A stretch of 27,103 nt of DNA from a virus: positions 1 to 27,103 of IMG/VR virus record IMGVR_UViG_3300025012_000256. One strand, given 5' to 3'. Shown here piece after piece: positions 19,150 to 26,457 of this stretch; within the stretch, counting starts at the first letter, position 1, and the number at the start of each line of letters is the position of its first letter. The notes beneath the pieces are model-generated. The model was not told where the DNA came from. It made no database searches and worked only from the letters and a program-made list of their open reading frames with translations. The position numbers and the translations under genes are program-made.

Positions 19150-20050
19150 GGAATTTCTTATATTTTCCTGTGGTGAATGGCCACAAGGTAAATACACAAA
19201 AGAGGTAGTTGAAGAATTTGTAAATAGATTTAATGCCACAAAAATAAAAATACCAGTTTTTGTAGGACATAAGTATCCGTGGGATTTAAGAACTGATGCT
19301 GATGAATTTTCACAAGGTGAAATTAAAGAGATTCGAATCAACCAAAAAGGGGATGTTTACGCTGTTGATTATTTCTTTAATGATTATATCAAAGAGGCAA
19401 TTGTAACAGGAAAATTAATTGCTTGTAGTCCAGAGGTTTATGGTGACGGAACTAAAAAAATAGATATTGCTGGTTTAGCTCTTTTGGGTAGATCTGCACC
19501 ACAAAATCCTTTTGCATTATTACCCCAACTTTTTGGGCAAACATCAGCAAATTTTAACTACTTATTTCAGTTTGAATTAGATAAGTCTATTTTTAGTAGA
19601 GATAATGAGGGGGGTAAAGAACCAATGACAGAACAAGAAAAAAAAGATTTTGAAGCCTTACAGGCAAAATTTGCCAATATGGAAACTCAAATGAATGGTT
19701 TAACTAAAAATTTCTCTGATGTTTCAAGTGGAGTTGATAAATTACTCAGGTATTTTGAATCTCAAAATACGGTACAAAACAAAAGAGATTTTTCAAAAGA
19801 ATTAAATACTTTAGTAACGGAAGGTAAAATAACAGCTCATGTAGCAACTCAATTTTCTGTAATAATGAAAGATGAAAAAACTTCAGATGAAGTTAAAGAA
19901 CAAATTTTTAATAATTTTAGTTCTTTACCACCAGTTGTAGGGGTTACTGTTTTTGGTCAAAATAGTGGAGATACTTCGAATAAAGAACTTGGTGCAGGCC
20001 AAAGAATTGCAGATGCAATAAATCAATTCAGTAAGCAAAAAGGAATATAG
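19142..20050 (+). CDS. I: Mu I-like head maturation protease with scaffold region
   Basis: ATG 19142 follows AGGAGG (19131-19136). The 302-residue protein has the Mu I peptidase pattern: PVFVGHKYPWDLRTDADEFSQGEIKEI (His of the catalytic site, in part), a strand GDVYAVDYFF, then LIACSPEVYGDGTKKI with the likely nucleophile Ser in the Cys-Ser-Pro-Glu block, and ALLGRSAPQNP. The C-terminal half is a coiled-coil scaffold (DFEALQAKFANMETQMNGLT). It removes scaffold and trims head proteins. As in Mu, an internal start makes the scaffold alone (next entry). Decoration and capsid genes follow directly. Confidence 0.92.
   Translation: MPKEFLIFSCGEWPQGKYTKEVVEEFVNRFNATKIKIPVFVGHKYPWDLRTDADEFSQGEIKEIRINQKGDVYAVDYFFNDYIKEAIVTGKLIACSPEVYGDGTKKIDIAGLALLGRSAPQNPFALLPQLFGQTSANFNYLFQFELDKSIFSRDNEGGKEPMTEQEKKDFEALQAKFANMETQMNGLTKNFSDVSSGVDKLLRYFESQNTVQNKRDFSKELNTLVTEGKITAHVATQFSVIMKDEKTSDEVKEQIFNNFSSLPPVVGVTVFGQNSGDTSNKELGAGQRIADAINQFSKQKGI
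19625..20050 (+). CDS. Z: Internal in-frame scaffold protein (Mu Z-like)
   Basis: ATG 19625 is in frame with the protease gene and preceded by GAGGGGGG (19607-19614), 10 bases away, a strong internal ribosome binding site. It would yield a 141-residue product starting MTEQEKKDFEALQAKFANME, i.e. exactly the coiled-coil part after the protease domain. This is the arrangement of Mu genes I and Z, where Z is the scaffold made from an internal start. The codons before it are a short linker (DNEGGKEP). Confidence 0.75.
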   Translation: MTEQEKKDFEALQAKFANMETQMNGLTKNFSDVSSGVDKLLRYFESQNTVQNKRDFSKELNTLVTEGKITAHVATQFSVIMKDEKTSDEVKEQIFNNFSSLPPVVGVTVFGQNSGDTSNKELGAGQRIADAINQFSKQKGI

Positions 20051-20051
20051 A

Positions 20052-20411
20052 ATGGAATATTTTGAGAGTTTAGAAAAAGAAGGAAAAAATATTATCGCTG
20101 GTGATCATCCAATTATCACTGATGGCGTGACGATTGTTCAAGGCGTTAAACTACCCGCATTGACAATACTCGGAAAAATAACTACTGGAGCAAACAAGGG
20201 GAAATATACAAAATATAATATCGATGCCATTGACGGTAATCAAGAGCCAGATTGTATTTTGAAATATGATGTTGATGCTACATCAAGGGAAGAAAATTCT
20301 ATTGCTTTCTTTCATGCAGAATTAAATAAAGCAATGATTGTAGATATTGATGAGAATGCGATTCAATCTCTCAGAAGCAAAGGAATTTTTCTCAAGGAGG
20401 TTTTAGAGTGA
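20052..20411 (+). CDS. Lambda D-like head decoration protein
   Basis: ATG 20052 starts one base after the protease stop with AGGAA upstream. The 119-residue protein matches the head-decoration (lambda gpD, HDPD) pattern: IIAGDHPIITDGVTIVQGVKLPALTILGKIT (in part), GKYTKYN, DGNQEPDCILKYDVDAT, HAELNKAMIVD and LRSKGIFLKEV. It trims and stabilises the expanded capsid as trimers at local three-fold axes. Mu has no gpD homologue in this strict sense; pairing with the lambda E-like capsid below supports the call. Confidence 0.87.
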   Translation: MEYFESLEKEGKNIIAGDHPIITDGVTIVQGVKLPALTILGKITTGANKGKYTKYNIDAIDGNQEPDCILKYDVDATSREENSIAFFHAELNKAMIVDIDENAIQSLRSKGIFLKEVLE

Positions 20412-21478
20412 GTGGTAAAAAAAATTTTGGCATAACACCTAATGATTTGACATTCAATTGGTGGGATTTAACTGAATCAATAAACAGTATTTTTACACCA
20501 GCAACTTTTTTAACTTATCTTATGTATTCCGGGTATGTTAAAAAAGCATCAAGAAGAATAAAAGTAGATGTTGTTTATGGTGGTCAAACAATGGCTCCAT
20601 TCGTTTCCGTTGGTGATTCATCTCCAATGGTCGCAAAAAACAAAAGAGAAGCACAATTCATCAAATTACCGATGATGGCGTTGAAAAAAGAATTGGATTT
20701 TGAAACTGATGAGATGGTTGTCCCTGGCCAATCTCAAAACAATACTTCTTCAAATATAATCTCTAATGCGAGAGACCTTTATGTAGGTGAAGAACAATTA
20801 GATATGAAAAATCGTATCATACGTAGAATTGAATGGATGGCAGCTCAGACATTAAATGGAAAAATAGTATATAAAGATAAAAAAATGACCATTGAAATTG
20901 ACTTCAGAATGCCTGAAGAGCATAAGCAAATTTACACAGGTTCAATTTGCTGGGATTCCTCTGGAGCTAAGATATTTAAAAACTTAAACGAATGGTCAAA
21001 ATTGATTCTTACCTCTTGTGGTTACAATCCAGATGTTCTGGTCGTTGGTTCAAATGTTGGAAATAGCATTTTGGAAAATACAGATGTTGTAAAACTACTT
21101 GATTCAAGAAATATTGCTGTTGGTGCTTTAGATTTAACAAAAAACTATATCGAAGGCGCTCGTTATCTTGGTACGCTTCCAGGTGGAATAAAACTTTATG
21201 AGTATATTGAAACTTTCTCTGATGGTGGGGTGACTAAGCACATGATTGAACCTAATTCCGTATCACTTATAGCTACAAAGGCTAAATTTAGACGTTACGG
21301 AGGTCCAATTTTTGATAAATCTATAAATCAAGTGATTTCAAGTGAATTTTTCTCAAAAACTTATATTCCAGACGACCCAGGCGATATAGAATATTTAGTC
21401 GCTAAATCAAGTCAGATCACTGTGCCTCATCAACCAGGTGCAGTTGTTACTGCTAAAGTTTTGGAGGGGGTAAATTAA
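20408..21478 (+). CDS. Lambda E-like major capsid protein
   Basis: GTG 20408 overlaps the previous stop; AAGGAGG (20395-20401) is 6 bases upstream. The 356-residue protein fits the Phage_cap_E (HK97-fold) pattern: the N-arm helix, TFLTYLMYSGYVKKASRRIKVDVVYGG (in part), APFVSVGD, KKELDFETDEM, an E-loop, RNRIIRRIEWMAAQTLNGKIV (helix; in part), DVLVVGSNVGNSIL, and IPGG-type LPGGIKLYEYIETF, then C-terminal RYGGPIFD and VPHQPGAVVTAKVLEGVN. It makes the icosahedral shell. The size is near lambda E (341). Confidence 0.92.
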   Translation: MSGKKNFGITPNDLTFNWWDLTESINSIFTPATFLTYLMYSGYVKKASRRIKVDVVYGGQTMAPFVSVGDSSPMVAKNKREAQFIKLPMMALKKELDFETDEMVVPGQSQNNTSSNIISNARDLYVGEEQLDMKNRIIRRIEWMAAQTLNGKIVYKDKKMTIEIDFRMPEEHKQIYTGSICWDSSGAKIFKNLNEWSKLILTSCGYNPDVLVVGSNVGNSILENTDVVKLLDSRNIAVGALDLTKNYIEGARYLGTLPGGIKLYEYIETFSDGGVTKHMIEPNSVSLIATKAKFRRYGGPIFDKSINQVISSEFFSKTYIPDDPGDIEYLVAKSSQITVPHQPGAVVTAKVLEGVN

Positions 21479-21846
21479 TGTATAAAATAAAAATAATAGG
21501 CTTTGTTAAAAATGAAAAAGGAACTATCTCAAAAGGAACTGAGCTTATTATAGAAGAAAAAAAAGCACTTTCATTAATTGAAAGTGGAGGTGCTAAATTA
21601 ATTGAAATTATAAAAGATGATTCTGACAAAGAGGACTCTAAAGTTCCTCCAAAAGATGACTCTGACAAAGAGGACTCTAAAGTTCCTCCAAAAGATGACT
21701 CTGACAAAGAGGATTCTAAAGTTCCTCCAAAAGATGACTCTGACAAAGAGGATTCTAAAGAACCTCCAAAAGATGACTCTGACAAAGAGGAAATTAAAAA
21801 AGGTTTAAAAAAAACAAATGAGGGATTACCTAAAGGTGTTTTATAG
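21478..21846 (+). CDS. FluMu N-type small protein with acidic-proline tandem repeats
   Basis: ATG 21478 overlaps the capsid stop by one base, with GGAGGGGG upstream. The 122-residue protein has an N-terminal domain (YKIKIIGFVKNEKGTISKGT, then a helix ALSLIESGGAKLIE) that resembles the small HI1506/FluMu-type protein after the capsid gene in Mu-like phages. The C-terminal half consists of near-identical 13-residue repeats KDDSDKEDSKVPP, then KKGLKKTNEGLPKGVL. The repeats are highly acidic and likely unstructured. Its role in the head or as a connector is unknown. Confidence 0.7.
   Translation: MYKIKIIGFVKNEKGTISKGTELIIEEKKALSLIESGGAKLIEIIKDDSDKEDSKVPPKDDSDKEDSKVPPKDDSDKEDSKVPPKDDSDKEDSKEPPKDDSDKEEIKKGLKKTNEGLPKGVL
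21613..21789. repeat. 39-bp minisatellite in a coding gene
   Basis: Four full 39-bp units start at 21613, 21652, 21691 and 21730, with a partial fifth at 21769. They encode 13 residues each, differ by only a few bases (GAT/GAC, GAC/GAT, GTT/GAA changes), and keep reading frame. The high DNA identity suggests recent expansion by slippage. The length is likely variable between related phages. It is not a CRISPR array. Confidence 0.9.
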
Positions 21847-21870
21847 AAAGAAACAGGGCAGGAGTTTTGG

Positions 21871-22071
21871 ATGGATAACTTATGGAGAAAATTAGCTAAA
21901 ATCCTATTCGGAGTTAGTTTAATGACAAAAAAAAATAGCAAGTCAAGACTCACTGACTTAGCAAAGCGAAAAATTGATGAAGCGATAGTTCTTTATGAAA
22001 AACAAAGTTTAGTGGACGAGAAACAACCCCAAAAAAAAGGATTTTTTTATAAAATTTTTCATAAGAAATAG
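21871..22071 (+). CDS. 66-residue basic protein, unknown
   Basis: ATG 21871 has AGGAG at 21860-21864; another in-frame ATG at 21922 lacks a good site. The product is basic: MDNLWRKLAKILFGVSLMTK, a helix LTDLAKRKIDEAIVLY, and an end QKKGFFYKIFHKK. The N-terminal part is amphipathic, not a full membrane span. It lies between the head genes and the gp36-like gene. No family is recognised. Confidence 0.5.
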   Translation: MDNLWRKLAKILFGVSLMTKKNSKSRLTDLAKRKIDEAIVLYEKQSLVDEKQPQKKGFFYKIFHKK

Positions 22072-22095
22072 AAGGAAATATATTAAGGTAAGAAA

Positions 22096-22689
22096 ATGTA
22101 TTGTACTGCTAAAGATATTCTAGAAATATCATCAGACCCAGTTAAAATTGCAAAAAATTTGCGTGTTGATGTTCCAGATGTAATGTCAATTGAGGATAGA
22201 AATAATTTTATTGCTAAAATTGATGATACTAAAAAAACATTGTTTAACAAGTTTTATATATTAGATGTAAATAAATACAAATTAAACAATAAAAATTCTG
22301 ATACAGATAAAATATCTTTGGTTGAACTTTTTATTGAAGTCTCTGGCAAAAAGTCTTTAGAAAAGCATATACAAGGTGCAGTAAATGACATTGATGTTGC
22401 ATTATCAACTGGTGGATACGAAACGCCTATTGAGTCTGATTCAAAAAATTATTCTGTTGTAAGTGATTGGGCTATAAACCTTACTCTTTATAGAATTTTA
22501 ATAAATTCTGGTGTAAAAAATGAAAGTGAAGCTGATAAGCAATTTATAGATTACTGCAAAGAAATAAAGACGACACTAAAACTTATTGCTGAAGGTAAGT
22601 ATAAATTGCCTTATGAGACGGATGGTGAAATAGTGATTAAAACAACACCGAAGATTTTTGATAAAATGGCATACGACAGGATTCCATAA
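22096..22689 (+). CDS. Mu gp36-like (DUF1320) head-tail protein
   Basis: The 197-residue protein from ATG 22096 matches the gp36/DUF1320 layout: an N-terminal MYCTAKDILEI, a middle of helices AVNDIDVALSTGGYETPIES with the typical Ala-x-x-x-Ile-Asp...Tyr-x-x-Pro (family IdsyLagRYxxP), NYSVVSDWAINLTLYRIL, and a C-terminal IFDKMAYDRIP (family MFxRdxLrgf). It is an adaptor-like protein at the head-tail joint. It is longer than usual (about 140), from an extension at residues 35-70. The next gene overlaps by one base. Confidence 0.75.
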   Translation: MYCTAKDILEISSDPVKIAKNLRVDVPDVMSIEDRNNFIAKIDDTKKTLFNKFYILDVNKYKLNNKNSDTDKISLVELFIEVSGKKSLEKHIQGAVNDIDVALSTGGYETPIESDSKNYSVVSDWAINLTLYRILINSGVKNESEADKQFIDYCKEIKTTLKLIAEGKYKLPYETDGEIVIKTTPKIFDKMAYDRIP

Positions 22690-23141
22690 TGTCTGTGACT
22701 GTTGTACTAGGACCAGAATATCCAGATATAGTTGCTCAATTGATAGCTTTCACAGAATATGACAAAGAATATTTGTTGTCGTTTATGGGAGAAGAAGCAC
22801 TTGTTCATACAGAGAGATCTTTTCGCGATAAAGTTGATCCTGCAACGAATGAAACATGGCCAGAATCGATGGCTTCTATTTGGAGAAATAAAGGAAACAC
22901 AACTCTCATTGATACGAGTACAATGCGTAAAAGCGTATCTTATAATGTTTCTTTAGATATTTCAGGCGGGAATGTCATCATTGGTTCAGCAATGACATAT
23001 GCCAAGCAACATCAAGAAGGTAAAATAGAAGTAGAAATAGGCTGTATACCTGTTGTTCGAAGGGCGTTTCTTGGTGTTCCTGAGAGTTTTGGTAAAGATG
23101 TAATGAATGATAGTGTCATAAAAAGGATGTTTAGAAGATGA
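22689..23141 (+). CDS. G: Mu gpG-like virion morphogenesis (tail completion) protein
   Basis: ATG 22689 overlaps the previous stop by one base. The 150-residue protein has the phage_tail_S/gpG layout: helix EALVHTERSFRDKVDPATNETWPESM (in part; the family's F...dP.G..W.pl), LIDTSTMRKSVSYNV, the strand NVIIGSAMTYAKQHQEGK, and VVRRAFLGVPESFGKDV, i.e. the family's PaRpfLGls. It acts in completing the tail or head-tail joining. Synteny with gp36 before and tail genes after agrees. Confidence 0.88.
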   Translation: MSVTVVLGPEYPDIVAQLIAFTEYDKEYLLSFMGEEALVHTERSFRDKVDPATNETWPESMASIWRNKGNTTLIDTSTMRKSVSYNVSLDISGGNVIIGSAMTYAKQHQEGKIEVEIGCIPVVRRAFLGVPESFGKDVMNDSVIKRMFRR

Positions 23142-23851
23142 TTGCATCCATAGCAAAAACTATTTTAGAAAAAGTAGTGGATAAATATACTGATATTGTT
23201 CGTATTGCTAGAAATAAAGTAGAGGAAGATAAATATAGAAGTGATGAAGCATTTCCTTTTGTTTCTTTTCTTTCTGCTGACGGGGATTTTGATGAGCGAT
23301 ACGCAAAAGAAGGAGTTACTTATAGTAAGGTAATACCAAATGAAATTTCTTATTATGAGTTTCAAAAAATGTTGGAAACTTTAGAAGAATCAGAAAAATA
23401 TTTTTTAGAAAGTTGTTTTAGTTTAGATGAATCTGAAGCGTTTTATTTAAAAAATAGTTGGAATCAAGACCAACAGAATAAAGCGACAGAGATTTTAGGA
23501 ACATTCGGATATAACAAAAGATACATTGTCAATATTCGTGGTGCTGCAAAAATGCCAATTGAAGTTAGAGTTCATTGCAGAACAGAGATTGAATGCGAAG
23601 AAATAGTTCTAAAAGTCGTGGGTAATCTTCAAAGAGATTTTGTAGCAAATAACATGCAAGGTAAAATCTATTGCGAACGCTTTGGAAATACTGATTGGAT
23701 CAGTAATATTGGAGATTATTTTGTGTCATTTGTTTTTGTAACATTTATTCTTGATGTCGCAGGAGAAGTGATAGAAAGTCCACATATTGGTGGTGTAAAA
23801 AATATAGTAAGTAATTCAATTTTTAGTGGAGGTGGGTATGGAAAACTATAA
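23138..23851 (+). CDS. Probable tail-terminator region protein (Mu gp37 position)
   Basis: ATG 23138 overlaps the gpG stop (ATGA). The 237-residue protein has an N-terminal helix, a Glu-rich insert (about 70-115), and a C-terminal alpha/beta part: YNKRYIVNIRGAAKMPIEVRV, a helix IECEEIVLKVVGNLQ and strands DYFVSFVFVTFILDV. This strand-helix-strand order resembles tail terminators (gpU/gp37-type). The family is not recognised by motif; the call leans on position between gpG and the sheath. It overlaps the next gene by 14 bases. Confidence 0.5.
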   Translation: MIASIAKTILEKVVDKYTDIVRIARNKVEEDKYRSDEAFPFVSFLSADGDFDERYAKEGVTYSKVIPNEISYYEFQKMLETLEESEKYFLESCFSLDESEAFYLKNSWNQDQQNKATEILGTFGYNKRYIVNIRGAAKMPIEVRVHCRTEIECEEIVLKVVGNLQRDFVANNMQGKIYCERFGNTDWISNIGDYFVSFVFVTFILDVAGEVIESPHIGGVKNIVSNSIFSGGGYGKL

Positions 23852-23999
23852 AGATATAGAAGAACATGCAATAGAAAATAATGTGCCAGAACATATTTCG
23901 AAAGGCATTATGTTACAAAATAATTGGTGCAAAGGCAAACAAGTAACACAAGAAGAATTTTTGAAAGCATATAATGTTTTCATGAATGATTATATTTAA
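23838..23999 (+). CDS. 53-residue protein before the tail sheath, unknown
   Basis: ATG 23838 lies inside the end of the previous gene, with GGAGG (23828-23832). The product is compact: ENYKDIEEHAIENNVPEHIS, KGIMLQNNWCKGKQVTQEEF and LKAYNVFMNDYI. The pattern, a helix, a Trp-x-x-Gly-Lys turn and a Thr-x-x-Glu-Phe helix, recalls a small conserved protein seen before sheath genes in Mu-like phages, in which the Lys-x-Val-Thr-x-x-Glu-Phe block is kept. Its role is unknown. Confidence 0.65.
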   Translation: MENYKDIEEHAIENNVPEHISKGIMLQNNWCKGKQVTQEEFLKAYNVFMNDYI

Positions 24000-24014
24000 A
24001 GTTAGAGGTAAAAA

Positions 24015-25460
24015 ATGTTAGCTACTCATGATATTACAATTCAAGATGGCGGACTTGGTGTATCACCATCAAATCAATTGAGCGTTTTTTGTGCAATTGG
24101 CGTTGGCGATAAAGTAAGTAAAGATGTTATGTTTATAACAAGTATTAAAGACATAAACAATAAAATCGGTGGTGGACCTCTAAGAGATTTCTTAGCAGAT
24201 GCCTTTAGTTTTAAAATTACGCCAATTGTGTATGCGATTTCTCTTGAAGGTACTGTTGATGGTGAAGTTTCGTCTGTTGAAAAATCTTCAACAAATATAG
24301 GTGCTGGAAGTATCAGCGTTTCTGGAAAACCAAGAAATCAATTTGATATAAATATCAAAATCGCTTCTAATGGCGGTTTGAATGAATCTACTTTTGATGT
24401 ATTTGTTGATAATAAACCTTTAGAACGCTCAACTGTGCCTTTGAATGGTGTTTTTGTCTGTGGTGACACAGGTTTAACAATCAATTTCAATGAAGGTAAC
24501 CCTATAACTGGGCAGGTGTCTTTTGCTATAAACGACTTCTTTAGTTTCTCTACAACAGCACCAAAAGTTACAAACGGTGAACTTTTAGATGCTTTAGAAA
24601 AAATTTTATCTCTAAATAGAGATTTTAGATTTATTGCTATTCCTATCATTACTGATAAAGTTTTGTGGAGCGTTATAAACTCAAGACTCGAAATGGAAAC
24701 TAGTAGAAATAGATATACTTTTGCGGTCACTATGGGTAGAGAACCATCAAAAGATGAAGCATTAGACCAATTTGTCAATAAAATGTCTAACAATGAAGAT
24801 GAGAGAGGTATAACTCATCTTGATAGAGTACAAGTTGTTTTATCAATGAATAAAATTGATGATATTGTTTTGGGTTACACTGATGAAAGAAGTGCTATTG
24901 GTAAATATTGTGCTTGGATAGCAATTCACAAAAGAAGTGAGTCTCCAGGTAAAACAAGAAACAAAGCCATTTCAGGAATTTCTGGATTTAAAAAATATAA
25001 AGAAGACTCTTTTTCAATAGGACATTTGACAGTACTTGATGAGGCTGGATATGTGACTACTAGAACTTATAATGAAGAAACAGGAATCTATTTCACTTCT
25101 GGTAGAATGCTTAATTCAAACACTTCTGATTTTTCCGAAGTGATGTATGTTGATGTAATGAATAGAGCTTGTTTTATTGTAGCTAAAGCTCTTTTTGTGT
25201 ATTTAAACCAAGAACATGATATCGATCGCGATGGATCCATCTCCGGTATAGAATATATAAAAAAGGTAGGACAGAATGCAATCGACGATATGCAAAAAAT
25301 AGAAAAAGAAATTTCTTGGGGAAATTTTATAGTTCCTGAAGGGCAAGACCTTCTTAAGACTAAGACTTTAGAATATTTTATTGAAATTATACCAAAAGGT
25401 TATACGAGCAGACTTAAAGGAACAATAAAATTTGCAAATCCAAATATAGGAGGTGAATGA
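24015..25460 (+). CDS. Contractile tail sheath protein (DUF2586, gpL-like)
   Basis: The 481-residue protein from ATG 24015 (AGAGG upstream) looks like DUF2586-type sheaths: an N-terminal DITIQDGGLGV, FCAIGVGDKV, FSKF-type start of domain 2, a Gly-rich middle, RYTFAVTMGREPSKDEAL, KYCAWIAIHKRSESPGKTRN and the conserved C-terminal domain LTVLDEAGYVTTRTYNEETG, then GRMLNSNTSDFSEVMYVDVMN and a helix. The sheath polymer contracts to drive the tube through the envelope, so the virion is a myovirus as in Mu. The tube gene follows directly. Confidence 0.85.
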   Translation: MLATHDITIQDGGLGVSPSNQLSVFCAIGVGDKVSKDVMFITSIKDINNKIGGGPLRDFLADAFSFKITPIVYAISLEGTVDGEVSSVEKSSTNIGAGSISVSGKPRNQFDINIKIASNGGLNESTFDVFVDNKPLERSTVPLNGVFVCGDTGLTINFNEGNPITGQVSFAINDFFSFSTTAPKVTNGELLDALEKILSLNRDFRFIAIPIITDKVLWSVINSRLEMETSRNRYTFAVTMGREPSKDEALDQFVNKMSNNEDERGITHLDRVQVVLSMNKIDDIVLGYTDERSAIGKYCAWIAIHKRSESPGKTRNKAISGISGFKKYKEDSFSIGHLTVLDEAGYVTTRTYNEETGIYFTSGRMLNSNTSDFSEVMYVDVMNRACFIVAKALFVYLNQEHDIDRDGSISGIEYIKKVGQNAIDDMQKIEKEISWGNFIVPEGQDLLKTKTLEYFIEIIPKGYTSRLKGTIKFANPNIGGE

Positions 25461-25912
25461 TGACAGGAACATCTTTGGTTGTCAATGGAATAACCTATTC
25501 GTCAAAAAATGTAAAAGTTTCAATCCTAACTGGCTATCAAGTTGAATTGAAATCTATTGAATACGGTGACTCTATGGATAAAACTGTAATAAATAATATG
25601 AATGGCATCCCTATTGGAGAAAATGAAGGAGAATACAAAGCTGATTGCAAATTTACAATTGGTTTGACTGATTTTAATAGGTTGAATGCACTTTCATCAG
25701 CAAGTGGGGGCATTTACGGATTACCAGCGTTTCCTTTGGTTACCACATATATCAATAATCAAAAACTTACATCAGTAGACTCTTTTACAGTTTCGATTAA
25801 AAAGTTAGGGCGAAAAGTCACAGAAAAGGAAACTTGGATAGCACAAGAGATAGAGTGTAATATCATTGGACCCATTTATTGGAATGGTGTACCTGCGTAT
25901 GTACCAGGTTAA
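25460..25912 (+). CDS. Tail tube protein (gpM-like)
   Basis: Two adjacent ATGs compete (25457, 25460); GGAGG (25449-25453) has better spacing to 25460, so that is used. The 150-residue protein is beta-rich: TSLVVNGITYSSKNVKVSIL, VELKSIEYGDSMDKTVINN, EYKADCKFTIGL, FPLVTTYINNQKLTSVDSF, and TWIAQEIECNIIGPIYWNGVP. This suits a contractile-tail inner tube protein, and the place right after the sheath agrees. It polymerises into the DNA conduit. Confidence 0.75.
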   Translation: MTGTSLVVNGITYSSKNVKVSILTGYQVELKSIEYGDSMDKTVINNMNGIPIGENEGEYKADCKFTIGLTDFNRLNALSSASGGIYGLPAFPLVTTYINNQKLTSVDSFTVSIKKLGRKVTEKETWIAQEIECNIIGPIYWNGVPAYVPG

Positions 25913-25940
25913 TTTAATATAAACTAAACGAGGTAAAAAA

Positions 25941-26321
25941 ATGAATGAAGTAATAATTACAGACAAAGAAAAAACAGATTTCTTAGCCAAACACGCTAAT
26001 GAAATAGCAGAAGCAAAAAAAGTTCATAAAGAACTATTTTTAACAAAAATTGAGTGGAAAGATGAAAAAAAGAATAAACATTCTATTTTGTTTGCATTTA
26101 GAAGACCAACGGTAGATGATGCGGATCAAGTAGCTTCTAACTTACACACTGGTAAAAATAAAGTTTTTCAAAATCTTTTTATAGATTTATGTATTGTACC
26201 ACATCCAACTGCGTGCCTAAAAGAGATAGGCGATTATACAGGTGTTTATGATATTTTCCAAGGGGTGTTAACACCTTTTTTGGGACTGAATGCGATAGTA
26301 GCAGAGCCGGTAGTCATTTAA
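25941..26321 (+). CDS. Tail assembly chaperone, zero-frame product (Mu gp41-like)
   Basis: The 126-residue protein from ATG 25941 (GAGG upstream) lies between tube and tape measure, the position of the G/GT-type chaperones. It is mixed: an N-terminal acidic helix, KIEWKDEKKNKHSILFAFRRP, quoted in part, a helix DDADQVASNLHTG, and LCIVPHPTACLKEIGDYTG, IFQGVLTPFLGLNAIVAEPVVI. Chaperones of this type bind the tape measure during assembly and leave the virion. A -1 slip at 26276-26282 gives a longer form to 26452. Confidence 0.75.
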   Translation: MNEVIITDKEKTDFLAKHANEIAEAKKVHKELFLTKIEWKDEKKNKHSILFAFRRPTVDDADQVASNLHTGKNKVFQNLFIDLCIVPHPTACLKEIGDYTGVYDIFQGVLTPFLGLNAIVAEPVVI

Positions 26322-26452
26322 CGGATTTAAAAAAAGCAAAACTTTTTATTAAAAAATATCTAGGTGAGGAATGCCATAACCTTTCATTCTGTCGTGATTT
26401 GACGATTGGAGATTTTGCTTCTGCAATTTCAAAAGTTTTTGGGGGACAATAA
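25941..26452 (+). CDS. Frameshifted long form of the tail assembly chaperone (gp41-42-like)
   Basis: After the slippery heptamer T_TTT_TTG the -1 frame stays open past the zero-frame stop (26319-26321) to TAA 26450-26452, adding about 57 residues: GTECDSSRAGSHLTDLKKAK, a basic helix, then KKYLGEECHNLSFCRDLTIG and DFASAISKVFGGQ. The extension has no own start with a site. Such a fusion before the tape measure is a general feature of long-tailed phages, including Mu. Confidence 0.75.
26261..26282 (+). promoter_or_regulatory. -1 ribosomal frameshift site with an upstream hairpin
   Basis: The heptamer TTTTTTG (26276-26282) in zero frame reads T_TTT_TTG, a classical X_XXY_YYZ slip site. Directly upstream, GGTGTTAACACC (26264-26275) is a perfect 12-bp palindrome: a GGUG-UUAA-CACC hairpin that can extend by G-U and A-U pairs into the U-run. 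No clear downstream pseudoknot was seen. Confidence 0.75.
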
Positions 26453-26457
26453 AAAAA

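Noticed and set aside
21613-21789. CRISPR-like direct repeats
   Set aside because: The units are contiguous without spacers and stay in frame within a gene.
21453-21953. Long leftward open frame over the minisatellite (SLSESSFGG repeats)
   Set aside because: It is antisense to the repeat-bearing gene; the repeat unit length is a multiple of three, so open frames arise on both strands. It has no ribosome binding site or context.
26261-26285. Stand-alone intrinsic terminator
   Set aside because: The hairpin plus T-run is inside the chaperone gene and coincides with the conserved type of frameshift site; frameshifting explains it better, although some termination cannot be excluded.
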